Assembly (NCBI RefSeq): GCF_002277815.1
Contig: NZ_NKJI01000002.1
Coordinates: 248,001-312,000, forward strand
Reading direction: 5' to 3'
DNA length: 64,000 nucleotides
From: Pseudomonas sp. ERMR1:02
GTDB lineage: Bacteria; Pseudomonadota; Gammaproteobacteria; Pseudomonadales; Pseudomonadaceae
Position numbers and translations under genes: made by a program. The notes under the pieces were generated by a model. That model saw only the letters and a list, made by a program, of their open reading frames with translations, was not told where the DNA came from and did no database searches. Positions 56,962 to 64,000 of this stretch are shown here, piece by piece. Positions within the stretch are counted from its first letter, which is position 1. Each line of letters begins with the position of its first letter.

Positions 56962-58489
56962 GGTCTTTTACCTGATCGGGCAAAGGGTAGGCCGGTTGCA
57001 CCGGGGGCTCGGCCAGCAGGTCGCCCCAGTCGGTGCGTTGTTCCATTTGCAGGCGCGTGGCGGGATCAACTTTTGCCTGGGCGCTGTACCAGCCGCCGCC
57101 CAAGGCCTTGTACAGGGCGATCGCATTGCTCACGGCATCGCCACGACTGAGCAAGTAACTGTCCTGCACATCGAGCAAGGCGCGCTGGGCGTCCAGCACC
57201 CGCTGAAAGTCCGAATAACCTTCGCGGTACAGCGCGCTGGCCAACACCAGCGAGCGTTTCGCGGCGCCTTCGGCCTCGCGCAGGATGCGTTCGCGCTGCA
57301 ATGAACGGGTCAGGCCGCTGGCGGCATCGTCCGCCTCGCGCGCAGCCTGGCGCACCTTGTCGCGGTAGGCCTCGATCAACTGTTGCAAGCGCGCATCCTG
57401 CACGCGCACGTTGTTGCTGATGCGACCATAATCGAACACATTCCAGCGCAGGCTGGGGCCGCCGATCAGGTCGAGGCTGCGGGAGGTTCCGCTCAAGGTG
57501 TCGGTCGACCAGACGATGCTGCCCAGCAAGCTCAGCGACGGGTAGAAATCGGTTTCGGCCACGCCGATCAGCGCCGACTGTGCGGCGACATTCAGCTCGG
57601 CGGCACGTACGTCGGGGCGGCGCAGCAGCAGGCTGGCCGGGACATCCTGCAGCACAGCGCGGTCCACCAGCGGGATCAACCCGGTGTTCTCGACCATCAT
57701 TGGTAATGCACCGGGGGGCCGGCCAATCAGCACAGCCAGCGCATTGCTGATGCGCACGAGCTGATCTTCCAGGCCGGGAATACTGCTCAGCGTGCCCAGG
57801 TACTGGGTCTTGGCTTGTTGCAGGTCGAGTTCGGCGGTCTGGCCGCTGTTGAACAGTTTTTCGGTGATTTCATAATTGCGTTTCTGCTGACGGGCGTTTT
57901 CCTCGGCCACGCGTAGGCGCGCCTGGGTGGTGCGCAGGGAAAAGTACGTATCGGCGACCTGCGCCCGCAGCAGGACCAGGGCGTCTTCATAATTGGCCTC
58001 AGCCGCGAAATAGCTGGCATCGGAGGCTTCGATGGCGCGGCTGAAGCGTCCCCAGAAATCCAGTTCCCAACCCACATCGAACCCGGCGCTGTGTTGCCAG
58101 AAATGGCTGTCCACCGGGTTGGTCCCGCCGGATTGATGACGGTTGACGTACACGCTGTCGGCGCTGACCTGCTGCAGTTGCGGATATCGACCGCTTTGCG
58201 CGATGCCCAATTGCGCGCGGGCTTCCATGACGCGCAAACCGGCGATCTTCAGGCTGGAGTTGTGGGCGTCGGATTCGGCGATCAGCTGGTCCAGCGTCGG
58301 GTCGGCGAATATCTGCCACCACTGGCGAATGTCCGGTTGCAGTGCTCGTTGGCTGGCTTGATCGAGGTTGGGGGTGTTCCAGTGATCGACCCAGGGTTCG
58401 CCGGGCGGCTGAAAGTCCGGTCCCAGACGTACGCATCCGCCGAGGGCTAGCGCGGTTATTAACAGAAACTGGCTGATACCTGAACGCAT
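56954..58489 (-). CDS. NodT-family outer-membrane efflux lipoprotein
   Basis: TolC-like outer-membrane channel of the exporter. Lipobox LALGGC after a short signal (MRSGISQFLLITALALGGC), then two outer-membrane-efflux repeats with long helices; PDIRQWWQIFADPTLDQLI is the usual start of the family domain. The ATG at 58489 gives 511 aa and puts the lipobox in the right place; a GTG at 58516 would add nine residues. First gene of the minus-strand efflux operon. No regulator is adjacent. Confidence 0.85.
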   Translation of the reverse strand: MRSGISQFLLITALALGGCVRLGPDFQPPGEPWVDHWNTPNLDQASQRALQPDIRQWWQIFADPTLDQLIAESDAHNSSLKIAGLRVMEARAQLGIAQSGRYPQLQQVSADSVYVNRHQSGGTNPVDSHFWQHSAGFDVGWELDFWGRFSRAIEASDASYFAAEANYEDALVLLRAQVADTYFSLRTTQARLRVAEENARQQKRNYEITEKLFNSGQTAELDLQQAKTQYLGTLSSIPGLEDQLVRISNALAVLIGRPPGALPMMVENTGLIPLVDRAVLQDVPASLLLRRPDVRAAELNVAAQSALIGVAETDFYPSLSLLGSIVWSTDTLSGTSRSLDLIGGPSLRWNVFDYGRISNNVRVQDARLQQLIEAYRDKVRQAAREADDAASGLTRSLQRERILREAEGAAKRSLVLASALYREGYSDFQRVLDAQRALLDVQDSYLLSRGDAVSNAIALYKALGGGWYSAQAKVDPATRLQMEQRTDWGDLLAEPPVQPAYPLPDQVKDHD

Positions 58490-58657
58490 TGCGCGTTTCC
58501 GACCGAGGAATATCACAGCAGCATAGACGCCCGGATGGCGGGTAAGGCTGTTCGCTTCAGGTTGGGGGGCTGCAGGTGTGTATTTGGATTGGGTGAATAT
58601 CCATTGCTGCGGTAACGGCGGCTGACGGTTTCGCCTTTACGAGTGACTTGGAAGAGC

Positions 58658-58760
58658 CTGTAGGAGCGAAGCTTGCTCGCGATAAAATCCCGGACAACGC
58701 GATCACTCAGACAGGCCGCGTTATCGTTGACGTCCATCGCGAGCAAGCTTGCTCCTACAG
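58658..58760. repeat. REPIN-like inverted REP pair
   Basis: tgtaggagcgaagcttgctc and its inverse (gagcaagcttgctcctacag), first of two pairs inside the repeat island. Confidence 0.82.
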
Positions 58761-58861
58761 AGAACCTGCGCTCGGCCTCTCCAGGGCGCAAGAAGATCAA
58801 AAGCCAGATCAAAAGCGAGGCGGCCTGACAGCCGACCTGATTTCGCGGATGTATTCGTACC

Positions 58862-58965
58862 CCTGTAGGAGCGAGCCTGCTCGCGAAAAACGTCCAGACA
58901 ATGCGGTCATTCAGACAGGGCGCGTTTTCGTTGACGTCCATCGCGAGCAGGCTCGCTCCCACAGG
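58862..58965. repeat. REPIN-like inverted REP pair
   Basis: cctgtaggagcgagcctgct and gcaggctcgctcccacaggg, second pair inside the island. Confidence 0.82.
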
Positions 58966-59063
58966 GGACAGGGGGCACCAACCCGCGTCAGGTCGGCTGT
59001 CAGGCCGCCTTGCTGTAGGTTTTGATCCAGGCGCCCCGTTAAACCACGATGGCCGAACGCAGG

Positions 59064-59148
59064 CATTGCTCCGTGGGTAAACCGGCAGGACGCCGGTTTA
59101 GCCGCGCTGGGCCAGGGATGGCCCATCGCGGCGACCCACGGAGCAATG
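59064..59148. repeat. Three-way-junction structured repeat
   Basis: Outer stem cattgctccgtgggt (59064-59078) pairs perfectly with 59134-59148. Inside are a 9-bp hairpin (taaaccggc/gccggttta, 59078-59086 and 59092-59100) and a second hairpin with stems gccgcg/cgcggc and tgggcc/ggccca (59101-59132). The following tract (gcaagagcgtttggttactt onward) belongs to a repeat I recognise as frequent in pseudomonad genomes. Confidence 0.7.
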
Positions 59149-59284
59149 CCGGAGTGAGGGCATGCCGAGCCCAGGCGAGGCACCGAGTGGTGGGGCAAGA
59201 GCGTTTGGTTACTTTGCGCTTTTCAAAGTGACCCGCTGTAAAAGCGGAACCAATAGCAGCCGTTACCGCAGCAATGGATATTCA

Positions 59285-59309
59285 CCCAACCCAACCCAAC
59301 CCAACCCAA
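59285..59309. repeat. Five tandem CCCAA units
   Basis: cccaa occurs five times without interruption directly beside the right arm of the island's inverted repeat. The left arm lacks the expansion. Confidence 0.8.
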
Positions 59310-59311
59310 AT

Positions 59312-59347
59312 CGTTGACGTTCTTCGCGAGCAAGCTCGCTCCTACAG
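59312..59347. repeat. Solitary REP half-element
   Basis: cgttgacgttcttcgcgagc followed by aagctcgctcctacag is the right arm of a REP pair without its left partner, between the CCCAA tract and the fdhA leader. Confidence 0.65.
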
Positions 59348-59491
59348 AGCGCATAAGCCCGACGGTCGGTTTTCATCGCAGATTCGACAGGATTTACTAA
59401 AGTTCAACTGTCGGCAGCCAGTCTGCCGCGACCGTGTTTGCCCGGAAAAATCCGGCAAAGCACCGGATCTCCACCTGATCAGGAGTGCACG

Positions 59492-62400
59492 ATGGACCTC
59501 AGCCGTCGTCAGTTCTTCAAGGTCGCCGGTATCGGCCTTGCAGGCTCAAGCCTGGGCGCGTTGGGCATGGCCCCGACGCCTGCCTTTGCCGAACAGGTGC
59601 GTCATTTCAAGCTCGCCCACACCCATGAAACCCGCAACACCTGTCCGTATTGCTCGGTCGGCTGCGGGTTGATCATGTACAGCCAGGGCGATACGGCGAA
59701 GAATGTCGCGCAAAGCATCATCCACATCGAAGGTGACGCCGACCACCCAGTCAACCGCGGCACTCTTTGCCCCAAAGGCGCCGGCCTGCTGGATTTCATT
59801 CACAGCCCCGGTCGCCTGCAATACCCGCAGGTACGCAAGCCCGGCAGCGACGAGTGGACGCGCATTGGCTGGGATGAAGCACTGGATCGCGTCGCCGACC
59901 TGATGAAGGCCGACCGCGACGCTAACTTCATCGAGAAGAACGCTCAGGGCCAGACAGTGAACCGCTGGCTGACCACCGGTTTCCTCGCGGCATCGGCAGC
60001 GTCCAACGAAGCGGGCTACATCACTCACAAAGTCATTCGCAGTCTCGGCATTCTGGGGTTTGATAACCAGGCGCGTGTCTGACACGGCCCGACGGTGGCA
60101 AGTCTTGCCCCGACGTACGGCCGTGGTGCCATGACCAATCACTGGACCGATATCGCTAACGCGAATCTGGTTCTGGTGATGGGCGGCAACGCAGCAGAAG
60201 CGCACCCCTGCGGGTTCAAATGGGTGACTGAAGCCAAGGCGCACAACAAGGCGCGACTGATTGTGGTCGACCCGCGTTTTACCCGGACCGCCTCGGTGGC
60301 CGACTATTACGCGCCGATTCGCACCGGCACTGACATAGCCTTCATGGGCGGGCTGATCAACTACCTGCTGACCGAGGACAAGATTCAGTACGAATACGTG
60401 CACAACTACACCGACGTATCGTTCATCGTCAAAGCCGGCTATGGCTTCGAGGATGGGATTTTCAGTGGATACGACGCGGAAAAACGCGCCTACACCGACA
60501 AGTCCGGCTGGGGTTACGAGCTCGGCGAGGACGGCTTCGTCAAGGTCGACCCGAGCCTGCAAGACCCGCACTGCGTCTATCAATTGATGAAGCAGCATTA
60601 CAGCCGCTACAACATCGAACTGGCGAGCCAGATTTGCGGCATGCCGGTCGATGCCATGCGCAAGATCTGGGAAGAAATCGCCACCTGCTCGCAACCGGGC
60701 AAGACCATGACGATTCTCTATGCCCTGGGCTGGACCCAACATTCGATCGGCTCGCAGATCATCCGAAGCGCGGCGATGGTGCAACTGTTGTTAGGCAACG
60801 TCGGAATGCCAGGCGGCGGCGTGAACGCCTTGCGCGGCCACTCCAATATCCAGGGGCTGACCGATCTGGGCCTGTTGTCCAATTCACTGCCGGGCTACCT
60901 CACGCTGCCCGTCGACGCCGAGCAGGATTACAACGCCTTCATCGTCAAACGCACGCAAAAACCGCTGCGTGCGGGGCAGTTGTCCTATTGGCAGAACTAC
61001 AGCAAGTTCCACGTCAGCCTGATGAAGTCCTGGTATGGCGCCAACGCCACGCCTGAAAACAACTGGTGCTACGAGTACCTGCCGAAACTGGACATCCCAC
61101 AATACGACATCCTCAAGGTCTTCGACCTGATGGGCCAGGGCAAGGTCAACGGCTACATGTGCCAGGGCTTCAACCCCATCGCCGCGTTGCCCGACAAGAA
61201 CCGGGTGATGGCAGCGCTGGCCAGACTCAAATGGCTGGTGGTGATGGATCCGCTGTCCACCGAAACTTCGGAGTTCTGGCGCAATGTCGGGCCGTACAAC
61301 GATGTGAAGAGCGCCGACATCCAGACCGAAGTGATTCGCCTGCCCACCACCTGTTTCGCCGAAGAGGACGGCTCCCTGGTCAACAGCAGCCGCTGGCTGC
61401 AATGGCACTGGAAGGGCGCCGATGGCCCCGGCGAGGCGCGCACCGACGTGCGGATCATGAGCGAGTTGTTCCTGCGTCTGCGTCAGCGCTACCAGGCCAA
61501 TGGTGGTGCTTATGCCGATCCGATCCTCAAATTGTCGTGGGCCTACAAGATTCCCGACGAGCCTTCGCCGGAAGAGCTGGCCAAGGAAATCAATGGCAGC
61601 GCGACCACCGACTTCACCGATGCCACGGGGGCGGCGATCAAGGCCAATGCGCAACTGGCCGCGTTCAGTCAGCTCAAGGACGACGGCAGCACGGCTTCCG
61701 GCTGCTGGATTTTCTGCGGCAGCTGGACCGAGGCGGGCAACCAGATGGCCCGGCGCGACAACAACGACCCGTACGGCATGCACCAACATCAAGGCTGGGC
61801 CTGGGCCTGGCCGGCGAACAGGCGGATTCTCTACAACCGCGCCTCGGCCGACCCGCAAGGCAAGCCATGGGACGAGAAAAAACGCCTGGTGTGGTGGAAT
61901 GGCAAGTCCTGGGGCGGCACCGATGTGCCGGACTACAAGGCCGACGTGGCACCGGAAGCCGGGATGAGTCCGTTCATCATGAACCCCGAAGGCGTGGCGC
62001 GGTTCTTTGCTGTCGACAAGATGAACGAGGGTCCATTCCCCGAGCATTACGAGCCGTTCGAGACGCCGATCGGCATCAATCCGCTGCACCCGCAAAACAA
62101 GAAAGCCACCAGCAACCCGGCGGCGCGGATCTTCGATTCGGTGTGGGATACCCTCGGCGTGGCCAAGGATTACCCGTACGCCGCCACCAGTTATCGGTTG
62201 ACCGAGCATTTCCACTTCTGGAGCAAGCACTGCAAGCTCAATGCGATTGCCCAGCCCGAGCAATTCGTCGAAATCGGCGAGGTGCTGGCCAAGGAGAAAG
62301 GCATCGTCGCCGGTGACCGCGTACGGGTCAGTAGCAAGCGCGGGCACATCGAGGCGGTGGCAGTGGTGACGAAGCGGATCCGGCCGTTGCAGGTCAACAA

Positions 62401-62557
62401 TCAAGTGGTGCACCAGATCGGCATTCCGCTGCACTGGGGCTTTACCGGGCTGACGCGCCACGGTTACCTGACCAACACCCTGGTGCCGTTCCTCGGCGAT
62501 GGCAACACCCAGACCCCGGAATCCAAGTCATTCCTGGTCAACGTGGAGAAAGTCTAA
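59492..62557 (+). CDS. fdhA: Formate dehydrogenase alpha subunit, selenocysteine-containing (FdnG/FdoG type)
   Basis: Molybdenum (bis-MGD) catalytic subunit of a membrane-bound, periplasm-facing formate dehydrogenase, oxidising formate to CO2. The gene is one reading frame of 1021 residues with selenocysteine at 197 (TGA 60080-60082), matching E. coli FdnG (1015 aa, Sec196). Tat signal LSRRQFFKVAGIGLAGSSLG; a 4Fe-4S site in NTCPYCSVGCG with a further Cys in GTLCPKGA; active-site context DNQARV-Sec-HGPTVASLAP; later LYALGWTQHS and CQGFNPIAA. AGGAG precedes the ATG. Reading the TGA as a stop would wrongly split the gene at 60082. FdhB and FdhC follow with no gap. Confidence 0.95.
60080..60082 (+). 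other. Selenocysteine codon (TGA)
   Basis: In-frame TGA at codon 197 of fdhA, between QARV and HGPTVASL, exactly where formate dehydrogenases carry selenocysteine. The flanking frame is intact on both sides. Confidence 0.95.
60083..60125 (+). promoter_or_regulatory. Bacterial SECIS element
   Basis: Outer stem cacggcc (60083-60089) pairs with ggccgtg (60119-60125). The inner stem cgg-[t]-ggcaa/ttgcc-ccg leaves T60096 bulged and GTC in the loop. Counting the U of UGA as 1, the bulge is U17 and the loop has G23 and U24, the features SelB recognises in E. coli SECIS hairpins. Confidence 0.9.
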
Positions 62558-63517
62558 ATGGCCAGCCAAGACATTATTGCCCGCTCGGCCACCACCACCG
62601 TGCCCTCATCGGTGCGCGACCAGGAAGAAGTCGCCAAGCTGATCGACACCACCAAATGCATCGGCTGCAAAGCCTGTCAGGTCGCCTGCTCGGAATGGAA
62701 CGAATTGCGCGACGATGTCGGTCACAACCTCGGCACCTACGACAACCCGCAAGACCTCAGCGCAGAAACCTGGACCCTGATGCGCTTCACCGAACACGAA
62801 ACCGACGCCGGCAACCTGGAATGGCTGATCCGCAAGGACGGTTGCATGCACTGCGCCGAGCCAGGTTGCCTGGCCGCATGCCCCAGCCCCGGGGCGATCA
62901 TCAAGCACGCCAATGGCATCGTCGATTTCAATCAGGACCATTGCATCGGCTGCGGCTATTGCATCACCGGTTGCCCGTTCAACATTCCGCGCATTTCGCA
63001 AAAAGACCATAAAGCCTACAAATGCACGCTGTGTTCTGACCGGGTGGCGGTGGGGCTGGAGCCGGCCTGCGTGAAAACCTGTCCGACCGGGGCCATCGTG
63101 TTCGGCACCAAGGAAGACATGAAGGAACATGCCGCCGAACGCATCATCGACCTCAAGAGCCGTGGCTTCGATAACGCCGGTCTATATGACCCGGCAGGCG
63201 TCGGCGGCACCCATGTGATGTATGTGCTGCACCACGCCGACACGCCGACACTGTACGCCGGGTTGCCGAGCGATCCGACCATCAGCCCGCTGGTCGGTCT
63301 GTGGAAAGGCGTCAGCAAACCCCTGGCGTTGCTGGCGATGGGCGCGGCGGTGCTGGCGGGGTTCTTCCACTACGTACGTATCGGGCCGAACCGGGTCGAG
63401 GAAGATGAACACCCGAGTCCGCCAGACACCTCGGTACACGTCGTCGACCCGTCGGTACATATCCATGATCCGCACCTTAATCCACATCAGGATCCACGCG
63501 GGGAGGGCAGGCCATGA
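62558..63517 (+). CDS. fdhB: Formate dehydrogenase beta (iron-sulfur) subunit
   Basis: 319-aa electron-transfer subunit carrying four 4Fe-4S clusters that pass electrons from FdhA to the cytochrome b subunit. Cysteine clusters are visible in [15 protein letters not shown] (about 34-48), [32 protein letters not shown], and [20 protein letters not shown]. One C-terminal membrane helix ([20 protein letters not shown], about 251-270) anchors it. The ATG immediately follows the fdhA stop (TAAATG), and its own stop overlaps fdhC as ATGA. The tail beyond the helix is rich in His, Pro and Asp. Confidence 0.93.
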   Translation: MASQDIIARSATTTVPSSVRDQEEVAKLIDTTKCIGCKACQVACSEWNELRDDVGHNLGTYDNPQDLSAETWTLMRFTEHETDAGNLEWLIRKDGCMHCAEPGCLAACPSPGAIIKHANGIVDFNQDHCIGCGYCITGCPFNIPRISQKDHKAYKCTLCSDRVAVGLEPACVKTCPTGAIVFGTKEDMKEHAAERIIDLKSRGFDNAGLYDPAGVGGTHVMYVLHHADTPTLYAGLPSDPTISPLVGLWKGVSKPLALLAMGAAVLAGFFHYVRIGPNRVEEDEHPSPPDTSVHVVDPSVHIHDPHLNPHQDPRGEGRP

Positions 63518-64000
63518 GCAACAAAACGATCCTGCGCTACACCGCCAACCAGCGCACCAATCACTGGCTGGTGGCGATTCTTTTTTTCATGGCAGGGTTG
63601 TCGGGGCTGGCGCTGTTTCATCCGGCGTTGTTCTGGTTGAGCAACCTGTTCGGCGGCGGAACGTGGACGCGCATCCTGCACCCCTTCATGGGCGCGCTGA
63701 TGTTCCTGTTGTTTCTCGGCCTGGTGTTCAGGTTCTGGCGCGCCAACTATTTCATCGCCAATGATCGGACGTGGCTGCGGCGCATTGACCGGGTGCTGGT
63801 CAACGATGAAGAGAGCGTGCCACCGGTTGGCAAATACAACGCCGGGCAGAAGCTGCTGTTCTGGACTTTACTGCTGTGCATGTTGGGCTTGCTGTTCACA
63901 GGGCTGGTGATCTGGCGTGCGTATTTCAGCGCGTACTTCGGCATCACGCTCATTCGCTGGGCGATGTTGCTGCACGCACTGGCCGGATTCGTGCTGATCC
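63514..64000 (+). CDS. fdhC: Formate dehydrogenase gamma (cytochrome b) subunit, cut by window edge
   Basis: Membrane cytochrome b556-type subunit that takes electrons from FdhB and reduces quinone. The visible 162 residues start [20 protein letters not shown] (His in NHW, a probable haem ligand region), then [40 protein letters not shown] and a third hydrophobic stretch near [20 protein letters not shown]. The ATG overlaps the fdhB stop by 4 bp. The frame is open at the right edge; the expected full length is about 210-220 aa. Confidence 0.9.
   Translation, partial: MSNKTILRYTANQRTNHWLVAILFFMAGLSGLALFHPALFWLSNLFGGGTWTRILHPFMGALMFLLFLGLVFRFWRANYFIANDRTWLRRIDRVLVNDEESVPPVGKYNAGQKLLFWTLLLCMLGLLFTGLVIWRAYFSAYFGITLIRWAMLLHALAGFVLI

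Larger units (their letters stand above)
58589..59289. repeat. Repeat island bounded by 31-bp perfect inverted repeats
   Basis: ttgggtgaatatccattgct onward (58589-58619) is the exact inverse of 59259-59289; with mismatches the match extends to about 52 bp per arm (to 58640 and from 59238). Between the arms lie two REP pairs and a structured element. No protein-coding gene is supported in 58490-59491; several short frames there are repeat read-through. This ~1 kb holds the upstream DNA of the NodT operon and of fdhA. Confidence 0.75.

Noticed and set aside
58517..59272. Several 60-150 codon frames between the NodT gene and fdhA
   Set aside because: All are made of REP, inverted-repeat or structured-repeat sequence read in frame; no ribosome-binding sites or domains.
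60080..60082. fdhA interrupted by a nonsense mutation or split into two genes
   Set aside because: The stop is TGA at the conserved selenocysteine position with a SECIS hairpin immediately after, and the frame continues without shift.

Overview
The window reads as a chromosomal segment of a Pseudomonas of the P. fluorescens group. The evidence is high-GC coding with dense, mostly operonic genes, many REP/REPIN-like repeats (a tgtaggagcgagcttgctcg-type element in inverted pairs), and gene sets typical of the genus: pqiABC, gamma-glutamylated putrescine catabolism, the arginine transaminase (aru) cluster, and a hydroquinone (hap/pnp-type) cluster. No rRNA, tRNA or CRISPR was seen. The only mobility gene is a tyrosine recombinase cut by the left edge.

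Layout. 1-0.85 kb: recombinase. 1.07-4.75 kb (minus): Fbp-type ferric iron ABC importer with a possible Fur box. 5.1-7.7 kb (minus): an ArnT-type lipid A aminoarabinose transferase and an Ais/PmrG-type phosphatase. 8.07-11.54 kb (minus): pqiA1-pqiA2-pqiB-pqiC lipid-transport operon. 11.8-15.7 kb (minus): glutamylputrescine synthetase, polyamine-binding protein and PuuB oxidase, with a divergent AraC regulator. 16.8-22.7 kb: XRE-cupin regulator, flavin/FeS oxidoreductase, an orphan solute-binding protein, a class II aldolase and a TetR regulator. 22.8-37 kb: aruR-like response regulator, periplasmic binding protein, aruS-like hybrid kinase, a leader peptide and amino-acid permease, enoyl-CoA hydratase, acyl-CoA dehydrogenase, ADP-forming acyl-CoA ligase, aruI, aruH and an aldehyde dehydrogenase. 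37-43 kb: peptide-type ABC importer plus a flavodoxin-fold quinone reductase. 43.4-47 kb: outer-membrane channel, Tat-exported flavoprotein, cytochrome c and an NTF2-like protein. 47.3-54.2 kb: LysR regulator and hapCDEFGHI for hydroquinone ring cleavage to 3-oxoadipate. 54.3-58.5 kb: glycine-zipper protein and a DUF2955/HlyD/NodT efflux system. 58.5-59.4 kb: a repeat island. 59.5 kb to the end: a selenocysteine formate dehydrogenase operon, fdhA-fdhB-fdhC, with the third gene cut by the right edge.

How the genes work together. The aru block is a two-component-controlled route that takes up arginine, transaminates it (AruH), decarboxylates the 2-oxo acid (AruI) and oxidises the aldehyde; three co-clustered CoA enzymes have no assigned step in it. 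In the hap block, a hydroquinone dioxygenase (HapCD), semialdehyde dehydrogenase (HapE), hydroxyquinol dioxygenase (HapG) and maleylacetate reductase (HapF) converge on 3-oxoadipate. The neighbouring periplasmic flavoprotein/cytochrome set could supply its substrate (inference), and is my main candidate for an undescribed system.

Two cautions. Eleven single-base deletions, nearly all in short homopolymer runs, break nine otherwise well-conserved genes between 8.9 and 39.8 kb, and none breaks a gene outside that interval. This looks more like sequence error than decay. Conversely, the in-frame TGA at 60080-60082 is not an error: it is a selenocysteine codon followed by a clear SECIS hairpin.
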